Part shown: positions 1 to 10,254 of the stretch, one piece after another
Layout of the letters: every line of letters starts with the position of its first letter
Position numbering within the stretch: position 1 is the stretch's first letter
NCBI GenBank assembly: GCA_945952225.1
Contig: CAMFHP010000002.1
Coordinates: forward strand, 62,001-126,000
DNA length: 64,000 nt
Direction of reading: 5' to 3'
Origin: an uncultured Myxococcaceae bacterium
GTDB taxonomy: Bacteria > Myxococcota_A > Polyangia > Polyangiales > Ga0077539
The notes under the pieces: generated by a model
What the model saw: only the letters and a program-made list of their open reading frames with translations
Databases searched by the model: none
What the model was told of the DNA's origin: nothing
Translations under genes and position numbers: made by a program

Positions 1-82
1 AGCGGGCCTGGCGACGCGCGCGAACGGCCCTCCCCAGCGCTTCGAGGAGGTGCCGATGCCCGGCCTCGCGGTCGTCGTCCAT
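1..82 (-). CDS. boxR: BoxR-like XRE transcriptional regulator, N-terminus only
   Basis: Only the first 27 codons are inside the window; the gene runs off the left edge. Reading leftward from the ATG at 82 gives a short acidic start followed by LLEALGRAVRARRQAR, which looks like helix 1 of an XRE/Cro-type helix-turn-helix. BoxR proteins (XRE domain fused to a shikimate-kinase-like domain) repress box genes and are released by benzoyl-CoA; that is family knowledge. The assignment rests on this short segment, the divergent position next to boxC, and a perfect palindrome 3 bp upstream of its start codon. Any other XRE-type regulator would look the same over 27 residues. Confidence 0.55.
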   Translation of the reverse strand, partial: MDDDREAGHRHLLEALGRAVRARRQAR

Positions 83-84
83 GG

Positions 85-131
85 CTGCACTATAGTGCAG
101 ATCCGCGCAGAAAGGTCGCAGTATAGTGCTT
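85..131. promoter_or_regulatory. Palindromic operator pair between boxR-like gene and boxC
   Basis: Positions 85-100 are a perfect 16-bp palindrome, CTGCACTATAGTGCAG. A second imperfect copy lies at 116-131 and shares the core TATAGTGC (122-129 versus 91-98). The two copies are offset by exactly 31 bp, about three helical turns. The first sits directly upstream of the divergent regulator start; the second touches the -35 hexamer of the boxC promoter. This is the layout expected for a regulator that represses itself and boxC. That BoxR binds here is an inference. Confidence 0.6.
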
Positions 132-158
132 GAGCGTGCACGGGGTTCATCGTAGGGT
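130..158 (+). promoter_or_regulatory. Predicted boxC promoter
   Basis: A TTGAGC -35 (130-135) and a TAGGGT -10 (153-158) are separated by 17 bp. Transcription would start near 165, about 7 nt before the boxC ATG at 172, leaving almost no leader. The second operator copy overlaps the first two bases of the -35. Confidence 0.5.
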
Positions 159-171
159 CGCGTTCCGAGCC

Positions 172-1848
<1,677 letters not shown>

Positions 1849-1953
1849 TCGCCGCGTCTGTCATCGCACGTACGAACCCGCGCGGCGCAGTGACCTCTGC
1901 CCGCGCGACGATGGTCTCTCCACTCGTTCCTCGCACGCCGAAGGAGCTCTGCG

Positions 1954-3378
1954 ATGTCCTCTGTCGTCAACGACACCAAGATCCCGAACAACGTCAATCT
2001 GTCGGCGGACAAGCGCCTGCAGCGCGCGCTCGAAGAGTGGCAGCCCGACTTCATCAAGTGGTGGATGGAGATGGGCCCCGAGGGCTTTCAGACCGACGAC
2101 GTCTACCTCCGCACCGCGGTGAGCGTCGACCACGAGGGCTGGGCCCACTTCGACTACGTGAAGATGCCCGACTACCGCTGGGGCATCTTTCTCACCGAGC
2201 CCGAGGCCAACCGCGCCATCGGCTTCGGTGACGAGTTCGGCAAGCCCGTGTGGCAGCAGGTGCCCGGCGAGCACCGCAACACGCTCCGTCGGCTCATCGT
2301 CACGCAGGGCGACACCGAGCCCGCGTCGGTCGAGCAGCAGCGGCTCCTCGGGCTCACGTGCCCGTCGCTCTACGACCTCCGCAACCTCTTTCAGGTGAAC
2401 GTCGAAGAGGGACGCCACCTCTGGGCGATGGTCTACCTGCTCCACTCGTACTTCGGCCGCGACGGACGCGAGGAGGCCGAAGCGCTCCTCGAACGCCGCT
2501 CGGGCGACCCCGACAAGCCCCGCATCCTCACGACCTTCAACGAGCCGTGCGACAACTGGCTGTCGTTCTTCATGTTCACGTTCTTCACGGACCGTGACGG
2601 CAAGTACCAGCTCCTCGCGCTCGCCGAGAGCGCCTTCGATCCGCTGGCCCGCACGACGCGCTTCATGCTCACCGAAGAGGCGCATCACATGTTCGTCGGC
2701 GAGACCGGCGTGCTCCGCGTGGTGCAGCGCGCGTGTGAGCTCACGAAGCTCGACCCCAACGGCGACGCGCGCGCCCAGGGCGGCATCGATCTCAACACCA
2801 TCCAGCGGTACATGAACTTCTGGTTCAGCTCGTCGCTCGGTCTCTTCGGCGGCGAGGTGTCGTCGAACGCGGCGTCGTTCTTCGCCTCGGGGCTCAAGGG
2901 CCGCGCGAAGGAGGAGCAGTACGAAGATCACCTCGCGCTCACGGCGACGATGGCCATTCCGCACGTGAAGGAGGGGCGCATCGTCGATGAGAACGTGCCC
3001 CTGCGCATGGCGATGAACGAGGTGCTCCGCGACGACTACGTGGCCGACTGCCAGCGCGGCGTCGACAAGTGGAACCGCGCCATCAAGGAAGCGGGCGTCG
3101 ACTTCACGCTCACGCTCCCGCACCGTCGCTTCAACCGCGAGGTGGGCCTCTACGCGGGCCTGCACTTCGACCCGCAGGGCAACCTCATCACCGCCGACGA
3201 GTGGAACGCCCGCAAGCACGAGTGGCTCCCCACGGAGGCCGACCGCGCGTACGTGAAGAGCCTCATGACGAAGCCCGTGTACGAGCCCGGCAAGATGGCC
3301 CACTGGATCGCCCCGCCCAAGCAGGGCATCAAGGGCCGCCCCGTCGACTTCGAGTACGTGCGCCACCCCGCGCAGTGA
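1954..3378 (+). CDS. boxB: Benzoyl-CoA 2,3-epoxidase (oxygenase) subunit BoxB
   Basis: 474 residues, matching the known length of the di-iron oxygenase subunit that forms 2,3-epoxybenzoyl-CoA from benzoyl-CoA and O2. The EEAHH segment at residues 241-245 corresponds to the second E-x-x-H di-iron ligand pair of the family. An AAGGAG ribosome-binding site sits just before the ATG. BoxB needs electrons from the FAD/Fe-S reductase BoxA. No boxA, benzoate-CoA ligase or semialdehyde dehydrogenase (boxD) is in the window, so they must lie left of position 1, elsewhere, or be replaced by another reductase. Confidence 0.95.
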   Translation: MSSVVNDTKIPNNVNLSADKRLQRALEEWQPDFIKWWMEMGPEGFQTDDVYLRTAVSVDHEGWAHFDYVKMPDYRWGIFLTEPEANRAIGFGDEFGKPVWQQVPGEHRNTLRRLIVTQGDTEPASVEQQRLLGLTCPSLYDLRNLFQVNVEEGRHLWAMVYLLHSYFGRDGREEAEALLERRSGDPDKPRILTTFNEPCDNWLSFFMFTFFTDRDGKYQLLALAESAFDPLARTTRFMLTEEAHHMFVGETGVLRVVQRACELTKLDPNGDARAQGGIDLNTIQRYMNFWFSSSLGLFGGEVSSNAASFFASGLKGRAKEEQYEDHLALTATMAIPHVKEGRIVDENVPLRMAMNEVLRDDYVADCQRGVDKWNRAIKEAGVDFTLTLPHRRFNREVGLYAGLHFDPQGNLITADEWNARKHEWLPTEADRAYVKSLMTKPVYEPGKMAHWIAPPKQGIKGRPVDFEYVRHPAQ

Positions 3379-3439
3379 CCCTTCGCACGGCGCCGTACGC
3401 CATCGCGCGCGCGGCGCCGCTTCGTCTATCGTGCGGGCG

Positions 3440-4444
3440 ATGTTCGCGCCCCACGCCGTCGGATCCACCGGCTACGAAGACCGCCTCCAGCGCCGCGACG
3501 GCGCGTACACCGTGCTCCATCGCCACGGCGCGCCACCGCCCGAGGCCACCGTATGGACGCCCTCGCACCGCGCCCCTGCGTGGCCCGCGACGGTAACCTC
3601 GCACGACGGCGCGACCACGCGGCGGGTGTTTCCGTTTGCGATGGTTCCCCACGGTGGATGCCCCGTCGGCGATCGCCTCGCGCTGCTCACCAACGACGAC
3701 GTGACGCTCTCGTGGGTGAGCGCCGACAGCGCCACCGAAGCCACGCTCTACACCGACCACGACGGCGACCAGCTCGTGTGCGTGCTCGAAGGCGGCGCCA
3801 CGCTCGACACGCCCTGCGGAACGCTCCGCGCGAACCCCGCCGAGCACGTGTTCATCCCCCGCGGCATGGCCCACCGGTGGAAGGTCGACAAGCTCGGTCT
3901 CCGCGCCCTCGTGGTCGCCGTGCGCGGCGAGCTCTCCGTGCCCGCGCGCTACCGCAACGGCTACGGACAGCCCTCCGACGACGCGCCCTTCACCGCCCGC
4001 GACCTGCACCGCGCGGGGTGGTTCTCGCGGCCCCCCACGGCCCCGTCGCCGCTCCCCTGCGCGATGGTGCGCGGCGGCGAGCGCCTCGATGGTTCGGTTG
4101 CGTACGATCCCCTCGCCACCGTGGGATGGGAGGGCGCCGTGTACCCCGCATCCCTCGCGTGGGAAGTGCCGCTCGTGAAGTCTCCCCCCGCGGGCGTCGA
4201 ATTGTTCGGTTGCGAACCAGTTTCCATCCGTACGCGCATCACCCGCGACGACGTCTCGCCCGCGCCCTTCGTGTGCGACCTCGCCACGCTGTGCCTCGAC
4301 GGCGACGGCGCGGCCTCGCTCGTGTGGGAGCCCCTCGGGGTGGCGCCGCGCCCGGCGGGCACCCTGGGCGGCATCGTGGTGCAGGTGTGCGCGCGGCGCC
4401 CCCTCGCGCTCGCGGCGAACGGCGCGCTGCTCGTGGAGCGCTGA
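3440..4444 (+). CDS. Homogentisate 1,2-dioxygenase-fold cupin protein lacking a visible metal site
   Basis: 334 residues. The middle region (DGDQLVCVLEGGATL, then FIPRGMAHRW) matches the N-terminal cupin of the homogentisate dioxygenase family, and a later VGWEGAVYP segment matches its conserved VGWDGYxYP region. True homogentisate dioxygenases (usually above 400 residues) bind iron after that point through two His and one Glu; here no histidine occurs from VGWEG to the C-terminus. Homogentisate cleavage is therefore doubtful. A TATCGT hexamer (3427-3432) sits 7 nt before the ATG at 3440, which favours this start over the GTG at 3431. A copy of the dispersed palindromic repeat lies in frame and encodes DGSVAYDP. 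It follows boxB by 61 bp and may be cotranscribed. Confidence 0.7.
   Translation: MFAPHAVGSTGYEDRLQRRDGAYTVLHRHGAPPPEATVWTPSHRAPAWPATVTSHDGATTRRVFPFAMVPHGGCPVGDRLALLTNDDVTLSWVSADSATEATLYTDHDGDQLVCVLEGGATLDTPCGTLRANPAEHVFIPRGMAHRWKVDKLGLRALVVAVRGELSVPARYRNGYGQPSDDAPFTARDLHRAGWFSRPPTAPSPLPCAMVRGGERLDGSVAYDPLATVGWEGAVYPASLAWEVPLVKSPPAGVELFGCEPVSIRTRITRDDVSPAPFVCDLATLCLDGDGAASLVWEPLGVAPRPAGTLGGIVVQVCARRPLALAANGALLVER
4088..4109. repeat. Dispersed palindromic element, copy 1 (inside CDS)
   Basis: A 22-bp copy of the element with core consensus GGTTCGGTACCGTACGATC. Here the central TACC is TTGC. It lies in frame in the cupin gene and encodes DGSVAYD. Confidence 0.6.
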
Positions 4445-4500
4445 GCGCGCGGCCTTCGTGGTGTTGAAGCGCGCGTCGCTGCGATAGCCTCCGCGCCACG

Positions 4501-6165
4501 ATGAGCACCGACACGCTGCGACCCATTCTCGACGTGGCCCGTGACGCGGGCCTGCACCCCGACGATGTGATTCCGTGGGGACGCCAGAAGGCCAAGGTCT
4601 CGCTCGACGCGTTCGCGCGGCGCGCGGGTGCGCCGCAGGGGCGGCTGGTGCTCGTGTCGGCGATCAATCCGACGCCCGCGGGTGAGGGCAAGACCACCAC
4701 CTCCGTCGCGCTCGCCATGGGCCTCTCGAAGCGCGGACGTCGCGCCATCGCGGCGCTCCGCGAGCCCTCGCTCGGACCGGTCTTCGGCGTGAAGGGCGGC
4801 GGCACCGGCGGCGGTCGTGCGACGCTCGTGCCCTCGGCGGACATCAACCTCCACTTCACGGGCGACATTCACGCGATCACGACGGCGCACAACCTCCTCG
4901 CGGCCATCGTCGACAACGCGCTGTACTTCCGCGACCCCGTGGAGCTCGACGCGCGCAACGTCCGCTGGCGCCGCGCCCTCGACATGAACGACCGCGCGCT
5001 GCGCAACGTGATGGTGGGCATGGGCAAGGGCAACGGCCCCGTGCGCGAGGGCGCCTTCGACATCACCGCCGCGAGCGAGGTCATGGCCATCCTCTGCCTC
5101 GCCTCGGACCCGAAGGACCTCGAAGCCCGCCTCGCGCGCGTCGTCGTGGGCACCACCGCCGCGGGCAAGGCCATCACCGCGGGCGACCTCGGCGCCTCGG
5201 CCGCGATGACCGCGCTGCTCCTCGACGCGCTCATGCCCAACCTCGTGCAGACGCGCGAGGGAACGCCCGCGATCGTGCACGGCGGGCCCTTCGCGAACAT
5301 CGCCCACGGGTGCAACTCGATCCTCGCGACGCGCCTCGCGCTGGCCTACGGCGACGACGTGGTGACCGAGGCGGGCTTCGGCTTCGACCTCGGGGCCGAG
5401 AAGTTCCTCGACATCAAGTGTCGCGTGGCGGGGCTCTGGCCGCGCGCCGTGGTGCTCGTGGCGACGCACCGCGCCCTCAAGATGCACGGCGGCGTTCCCG
5501 TGGCGAAGGCCTCGGAGCCCGACACCGACGCGCTCCGTCGCGGCCTCGACCACCTCGCGCGGCACCTCGAAACGCTGCGCACCTACGGGCTCCCCGCGGT
5601 GGTGGCGGTCAACGCGTTTCCCAATGACACCGACGAGGAGGTCGCGGTGCTGCGCGAGTTCGGGCGCGCGCACGGCGTCACGGTGGCCCGCTCCGAGGGC
5701 TTCGCGCGCGGCGGTGAGGGCTCGCTCGAACTGGCCGACGCGGTGCTCGACACGCTCGCGAAGACCGACGCCGCGCCGCCCGCGCCGCGCTTCATGTACG
5801 AGCTCTCCGACGCGCCCGAGGAGAAGATCCGCAAGATCGCCCGCGGGGTCTACGGCGCCCGCGACGTGGTGTTCACCGCCGCCGCCCGCAAGGACCTCGA
5901 CGCGGCCGTGAAGCTCGGCGGCGCGACGCTCCCGATCTGCATGGCGAAGACGCACCTCTCGCTCACCGACGACCCCGCGCGCGCGGGCCGTCCGACGGAC
6001 TTCGACATCACCGTGCGCGAGGTCCGTCTCAGCGCGGGCGCGGGCTACCTCGTGGCCCTCACCGGCGAGATCATGACCATGCCCGGACTGCCGAAGGAGC
6101 CCGCCGCGCGCCGCGTCGTGGTGCATCCCGACGGCACGATCACGGGGCTCATGCAGGGCGAGTGA
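4501..6165 (+). CDS. fhs: Formate--tetrahydrofolate ligase
   Basis: 554 residues, full length for the family. The enzyme uses ATP to join formate and tetrahydrofolate into 10-formyl-THF. The nucleotide-binding segment TPAGEGKTTT is near residues 58-67, and conserved stretches such as NIAHGCNSI and EAGFGFDLGAEKF are present. A TAGCCT hexamer (4485-4490) with TTGAAG 15 bp upstream suggests a promoter ending 10 nt before the ATG. Its place after boxC and boxB fits capture of the formate released by BoxC; that link is an inference. The gene ends convergently with rny across a large palindrome. Confidence 0.96.
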   Translation: MSTDTLRPILDVARDAGLHPDDVIPWGRQKAKVSLDAFARRAGAPQGRLVLVSAINPTPAGEGKTTTSVALAMGLSKRGRRAIAALREPSLGPVFGVKGGGTGGGRATLVPSADINLHFTGDIHAITTAHNLLAAIVDNALYFRDPVELDARNVRWRRALDMNDRALRNVMVGMGKGNGPVREGAFDITAASEVMAILCLASDPKDLEARLARVVVGTTAAGKAITAGDLGASAAMTALLLDALMPNLVQTREGTPAIVHGGPFANIAHGCNSILATRLALAYGDDVVTEAGFGFDLGAEKFLDIKCRVAGLWPRAVVLVATHRALKMHGGVPVAKASEPDTDALRRGLDHLARHLETLRTYGLPAVVAVNAFPNDTDEEVAVLREFGRAHGVTVARSEGFARGGEGSLELADAVLDTLAKTDAAPPAPRFMYELSDAPEEKIRKIARGVYGARDVVFTAAARKDLDAAVKLGGATLPICMAKTHLSLTDDPARAGRPTDFDITVREVRLSAGAGYLVALTGEIMTMPGLPKEPAARRVVVHPDGTITGLMQGE

Positions 6166-6176
6166 GCGGCGCTCCG

Positions 6177-6208
6177 GGGGAGATCGTTCGGTACCGTACG
6201 ATCTCCCC
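6177..6208. terminator. 32-bp palindrome between fhs and rny (dispersed element, copy 2)
   Basis: An almost perfect inverted repeat centred at 6192/6193, with a single T/T mismatch per arm. Its inner 22 bp are a copy of the dispersed element; the flanking GGGGA/TCCCC extend the stem. It lies between two convergent genes and could terminate both. There is no T-tract, so termination is inferred from position and stem strength. A second small G+C palindrome follows at 6205-6216. Confidence 0.5.
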
Positions 6209-6240
6209 GCGCGGGGTGTGTGTGGTGGGGAGAGAGGCGC

Positions 6241-8058
6241 TCAGCGCGCGTAGTCGACGGCGCGGGTCTCGCGCACGACGGTGACCTTGATCTGGCCGGG
6301 GTAGGCGAGCTCGTTCTCGATCTTGCGGGCGATGTCGCGCGAGAGCGTGAGGGCGCCCACGTCGTCGACCTCGCCGGGCTCCACGAGCACGCGCACCTCG
6401 CGGCCCGCCTGGATGGCGAAGCTGCGCTCGACGCCCTTGAACCCGCCGCAGATCTTCTCGAGGTCTTCGAGGCGCTTCACGTAGCCTTCGAGCATCTCGC
6501 GCCGCGCGCCGGGGCGTGCGCCCGAGATGGCGTCGGCGGCCGCGGTGAGGTGCGCGATGAGGCTCTTGGCGGGCTCGTCGTCGTGGTGCGAGGCGATGGC
6601 GTTCACCACGATCTCGTCTTCGCCGGCCTTGCGCGCCATGTGGGCGCCGATGACCGCGTGGCCGCCCTCCTGCTCGTGCGTCGCGGCCTTGCCGATGTCG
6701 TGGAGGAGCCCCGCGCGCCGCGCCTGCCGCGCGTTGAGCCCGAGCTCCTGCGCGAGCAGACCGGCCATGTGACCGACCTCGATGGAGTGCCGCAGGATGT
6801 TCTGCGCATACGAGTAGCGGTACCGGAGCTGCCCGACGATCTTCACGAGGTCGGGGTGCAGGCGCCCGAGGTTGAGCTCCATCACCGCCGCGTCGCCGGC
6901 CTCGCGGATCGCGCGCTCGACCTCTTCGCGGGCCTTGTTGAAGAACTCCTCGATGCGCGTCGGGTGGATGCGCCCGTCTTGAATGAGCCGCTCGAGCGTG
7001 AGGCGCGCCATCTCGCGGCGCACCGGGTCGAAGCTGCTGACGGTGATGGTCTCGGGCGTGTCGTCGATCACCAGATCGCAGCCCGTGGCCTCTTGAAACG
7101 CGCGGATGTTCCGCCCCTCGCGGCCGATGAGTCGTCCCTTGAGCTCATCGTTCGGGAGGTGCACCGACGTGGCCGCGCGCTCGCCCGCGTACTCACCCGC
7201 GTACCGCTGGATCGCGATGCCCACGACGCGCTTCGCACGCTTCTCGGCCTCCTCGCGGGCGAGGTCTTCGATCTGCTTCGCCTCGCGCGCCGAGATGCGC
7301 CGCGCGTCTTCGAGCACGGCGTCGATCACCTGCTTGCGCGCGTCTTCGGCCGAGAGCTGCGCGACCCGTTCGAGGGCCTCGGTCTCCGTGCGCTTCACCT
7401 CGTCGAGGGCGACGCGACGCGCCTCCACGAGCTTCTCGGCTTCGGCCTCGCGCGCGGCGATCGTGCGCTCGCGATCACCGAGCTGCTGCTCGCGGCGGGT
7501 GAGGTCGGCGTCGCGCTTCGCGAGCGCCTCGTCGCGCTGCGTGGCGGCGAGCTCCTTGCGGGCGAGGGTGTCTTCGCGGGCGCCGAGGTCGGCGAGGCGG
7601 GTGCGGCCTTCGGCGGTGAGCTCCTGCGCCTGCTGCCGCGCGTCGGCGATGAGCTGTTGCGCGCGGGCGCGGGCTTCGTTCTCGGTCTGCTGCGCGCGCT
7701 CGCGGGCGTCGCGCTCGATCTGGCTCGCGCGGGCGCGCACCTCGGCCTCGACCTCGGTGCCGATGGAGGCCCGCACGCGAAGCTCCGCGTCGGCCATGGT
7801 GATCGCGGCGGTGGCGCGGGCGGCCTCGGCCTCGGCGTGCGCGGCGTCGATCTTCACGGCGGCGGCGGCGGCGAGGGCCTGCGCGGCTTCGACCTTCACG
7901 GCCGCGGTGGCGGCGGCGGTCTCGTACTCGGTGAGCTTCGCGCGGAGCGTGTCGAGGTCGAGGCGGTGCTGGGCCTCGCGGGCGTTGAGCTTCTGGGCCT
8001 GGACGATCCACGAAGCCGCGGCGCCGATGGCGGCGGCGGCGAGGGAGAAGATGGGCAT
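6241..8058 (-). CDS. rny: Ribonuclease Y
   Basis: 605 residues. The order is typical: a hydrophobic N-terminal anchor (MPIFSLAAAAIGAAASWIVQ), a very long Ala/Glu/Arg-rich coiled coil to about residue 290, a KH domain (GRLIGREGRNIRAFQ near 311) and an HD domain (LLHDIGKA near 453, then SHHDD). RNase Y is a membrane-anchored endoribonuclease that initiates mRNA decay. The ATG at 8058 shares its A with the TGA of the upstream cyclo-ligase gene, so the two are probably translationally coupled. An in-frame start farther upstream would run into that gene. Confidence 0.95.
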   Translation of the reverse strand: MPIFSLAAAAIGAAASWIVQAQKLNAREAQHRLDLDTLRAKLTEYETAAATAAVKVEAAQALAAAAAVKIDAAHAEAEAARATAAITMADAELRVRASIGTEVEAEVRARASQIERDARERAQQTENEARARAQQLIADARQQAQELTAEGRTRLADLGAREDTLARKELAATQRDEALAKRDADLTRREQQLGDRERTIAAREAEAEKLVEARRVALDEVKRTETEALERVAQLSAEDARKQVIDAVLEDARRISAREAKQIEDLAREEAEKRAKRVVGIAIQRYAGEYAGERAATSVHLPNDELKGRLIGREGRNIRAFQEATGCDLVIDDTPETITVSSFDPVRREMARLTLERLIQDGRIHPTRIEEFFNKAREEVERAIREAGDAAVMELNLGRLHPDLVKIVGQLRYRYSYAQNILRHSIEVGHMAGLLAQELGLNARQARRAGLLHDIGKAATHEQEGGHAVIGAHMARKAGEDEIVVNAIASHHDDEPAKSLIAHLTAAADAISGARPGARREMLEGYVKRLEDLEKICGGFKGVERSFAIQAGREVRVLVEPGEVDDVGALTLSRDIARKIENELAYPGQIKVTVVRETRAVDYAR

Positions 8059-8726
8059 CAGCGCGTCTCCGGGGCATCGCGCGGATCGGGCTCCGCGCGC
8101 AGGGTTCGGGTGTCGGTGACGATCCACGAGGCGGCCGCGTCGTGCGGCTCGGACGGCACCTCGGCGATCAGTTGGAACTCAAACGCGACCGCCACGCGCG
8201 CGGCCTTCGTCATGCGCGGGAGCGTGTGGTCGTAGTAGCCGCGGCCGTACCCGATGCGGTGCCCCGCGGGGTCGACGGCGAGCGCGGGAATCACCACCAG
8301 GTCGATCTCCGCGAGGTCGACGACGGGCGCGTCGGCGGTGGGCTCTTCGATGCCCCACACGCCCGCTGCACGGGGCATCTCCTCGTCGCCGCGGTAGGCC
8401 ACGCGGAACGTGAGCGCGGCCTCTCCGTCGACCACCACGGGGAGGCACACGGTACAGCCCTTCGCGCGCGCGGCTTCGACGAGGGGCGCGGTCTGCACCT
8501 CGTCGTGCATCGAGGCGAAGAGGGCCACGGTGCGTGCGGCGGTCCATGCGTCGAGGGCGGTGACGCGCGCTGCGATCTGCGCCGAGCGCGTCGCGCGCAC
8601 GTCGTCGGGGAGCGACGCGCGAAGCTGCCGATAACGCTTGCGCAGGGCCGCCTTGGCGCGACCGCGCAGCACCGCGAGCTGGTCGTCGGAGTACGGGAGC
8701 GCGGGGCGTCGGTCGGCGTCGGCCAT
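8058..8726 (-). CDS. ygfA: 5-formyltetrahydrofolate cyclo-ligase
   Basis: 222 residues. The enzyme converts 5-formyl-THF to 5,10-methenyl-THF using ATP. The family signature GYGRGYYDHTLPR is intact near the C-terminus, and the basic N-terminal segment ALRKRYRQLRASL is typical. The ATG at 8726 is chosen because the residues upstream of it look non-coding. It overlaps the rny start (TGATG). With fhs only 1.9 kb away it makes a one-carbon-metabolism neighbourhood, although fhs is on the opposite strand. Confidence 0.92.
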   Translation of the reverse strand: MADADRRPALPYSDDQLAVLRGRAKAALRKRYRQLRASLPDDVRATRSAQIAARVTALDAWTAARTVALFASMHDEVQTAPLVEAARAKGCTVCLPVVVDGEAALTFRVAYRGDEEMPRAAGVWGIEEPTADAPVVDLAEIDLVVIPALAVDPAGHRIGYGRGYYDHTLPRMTKAARVAVAFEFQLIAEVPSEPHDAAASWIVTDTRTLRAEPDPRDAPETR

Positions 8727-8866
8727 GGGCCGGTGCTGTGTATCACGGTCTCGCGCGCCTCGAACGCGTGAGATGTGTGCGCGCGGCTTTGACCCGGCGT
8801 GCGCACTCGCGGTACGAGGCGCTCGCACGCGAGGCGCCGCGGTGGCGCGAGCGGCAGGCGACGGTG

Positions 8867-9286
8867 ATGGTGCTGCGAAGGGTCTCTCGCTCGGTGGTGC
8901 TGGTGGTGGCGCTCGCGTCGATGGGCGCGTGTCGGTCGAAGGCGACGCGCGAGTGGCGTCCCGAGGACCACGACCCCGGTGGCGCTCCGCCCACGACCGC
9001 GACGGCCTCCGCGGGGGAGAGCGATCCGCTCGCGGCGGCGCGGGCCCTCTTCGCGGCGCAGTGCGCGTCGTGCCACGGAACCGAAGGGCACGGCGACGGA
9101 CCGATGGCCGCGATGTTCCGTCCGGCCGACCTCGGCGACCCTGCGCTTCAGAGCGCGCGCAGCGACGAGGAGCTCGCGAACTCGATCCTTCGCGGACGCG
9201 GTCGCATGCCGGGCTTCGCGGCGCAGCTCCGCCCCGAGGCCGCGCCCATGCTGGTGCGTCTCATCCGTTCGTGGCGGCGCCGCTAG
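8867..9286 (+). CDS. Cytochrome c lipoprotein
   Basis: 139 residues. The start MVLRRVSRSVVLVV leads into a lipobox (ALASMGAC, Cys at residue 22), so the protein is probably a membrane-anchored periplasmic lipoprotein. A single haem-binding CASCH follows, and a downstream methionine (MFRP or GRMPGF) can be the axial ligand, as in small class I cytochromes c. Redox partners are not visible nearby. The gene is divergent from the cyclo-ligase gene, and its last 26 bp overlap tail-to-tail with the next gene. Confidence 0.85.
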   Translation: MVLRRVSRSVVLVVALASMGACRSKATREWRPEDHDPGGAPPTTATASAGESDPLAAARALFAAQCASCHGTEGHGDGPMAAMFRPADLGDPALQSARSDEELANSILRGRGRMPGFAAQLRPEAAPMLVRLIRSWRRR

Positions 9287-9827
9287 CGGGCGCATCGACG
9301 CGTCCCGTGGCCACGATGCGAGGCGCGGTCGCGCGCGTCGTCACCTCTTCGACCACGAGCTCGTAGGCGCCCGGCGCCACGCCCGTGACCTGCAGAAACC
9401 CATCGTGCGGACACGCGCATCGCGCGAGCGCCGCGGGCGGCGCGGCGGCGTAGCGCAGGTGCACGGTGCCCTCGGCGACCTCGACGGAGAAGGTCGGCGC
9501 GGGCGTGCAGGTGAAGCGCACGTTGCGAACTTCGAGGTCGAGGTGATCGCCGGTGAAGCCGCCGTGCGCGCTCGCGCCGAGCGTGCGACGCGCCGGGTCT
9601 CGTACGCACACGCTCTCGCCCAGGCGGTACACGGCGACGGGCACGTCGGCGGACGCATCGACGGTCATCGCGACGGACGCATCGACGACGGGGGTGACGG
9701 ACGCATCGGCGGCGCGCGCGGTGGCGACCGGGTTCGCAGCGCGTTGCGGGGCCGCGCGGCGCGGCGGTTCATTGCGGCAGGCCGCGAGCGCGACGAGGCC
9801 CGCGCAGAGGAACATCGAGGCGCGCAT
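9261..9827 (-). CDS. Putative lipoprotein with Asp-rich linker
   Basis: 188 residues. A signal sequence with a lipobox (LVALAACRN) is followed by a low-complexity linker containing DASVTPVVDASV and then a domain of about 110 residues with several cysteines (two form a CAC). No family is recognised. It starts 5 nt after the IHF-like gene ends, so the two may be cotranscribed. Its 3' end overlaps the convergent cytochrome gene by 26 bp. Confidence 0.75.
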   Translation of the reverse strand: MRASMFLCAGLVALAACRNEPPRRAAPQRAANPVATARAADASVTPVVDASVAMTVDASADVPVAVYRLGESVCVRDPARRTLGASAHGGFTGDHLDLEVRNVRFTCTPAPTFSVEVAEGTVHLRYAAAPPAALARCACPHDGFLQVTGVAPGAYELVVEEVTTRATAPRIVATGRVDAPASGAATNG

Positions 9828-9832
9828 GGGGC

Positions 9833-10195
9833 TCACTCTTCGTCTTCGAGCTCGGGGTCCGAGTCGTCGAGGTCGGTCTCGTCGGGCGGGTCGACGTCGT
9901 CGGGGAGCGGCGTGCCCGCGCGGAGGTTCACGAGCTCCTTGAGCTCCTTGCCGACCTTGAAGAACGGGAGCTTCTTCGGCCCCACTTCGACGGGGTCTGC
10001 CGTGCGCGGGTTGCGGCCCGTGTACGACTTGTATTGGCGCACGGTGAAGCTGCCGAAGCCGCGCACCTCGATGCCGTCGCCGCGCGCGAGCGCTTCGGAC
10101 ATCGACTCGAAGATGCAATTCACCACGAGCTCGGCGCGGCTCTTGGTGATCTGCGTGCGGCGCGCGAGCTCTTCGATGAGTTCTGACTTGGTCAT
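9833..10195 (-). CDS. ihfB: Integration host factor beta-like DNA-bending protein with acidic tail
   Basis: 120 residues. The start MTKSELIEELA and the core EVRGFGSFTVR...TGRNPRTAD...PFFKVGKELKELVN match the HU/IHF fold and are closest to the IHF beta subunit. The last 20 or so residues form an extra strongly acidic tail ending in DPELEDEE, which E. coli IHF-beta lacks. IHF bends DNA and often helps RpoN-dependent activation; rpoN is also in this window, but no direct link is visible. Confidence 0.88.
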   Translation of the reverse strand: MTKSELIEELARRTQITKSRAELVVNCIFESMSEALARGDGIEVRGFGSFTVRQYKSYTGRNPRTADPVEVGPKKLPFFKVGKELKELVNLRAGTPLPDDVDPPDETDLDDSDPELEDEE

Positions 10196-10217
10196 CGGCG
10201 GGGGCGTGTGTCGCGCC

Positions 10218-10247
10218 TTGATCGCAGACGCGCCGCGAGTCTACGGT
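10218..10247 (+). promoter_or_regulatory. Predicted promoter of amidohydrolase gene, leaderless layout
   Basis: TTGATC (10218-10223), an 18-bp spacer and TACGGT (10242-10247). Only 7 nt separate the -10 from the ATG at 10255, so transcription would start at or next to the start codon. Confidence 0.5.
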
Positions 10248-10254
10248 TCACGGA

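Noticed and set aside
3961-6126. 721-codon minus-strand frame opposite fhs and the cupin gene
   Set aside because: Antisense of fhs; composition is Arg/His/Ala-rich and no domain is seen.
6220-8235. 671-codon plus-strand frame opposite rny
   Set aside because: Low-complexity Leu/Val/Arg/Gly composition and exact antisense position to a well-defined RNase Y gene.
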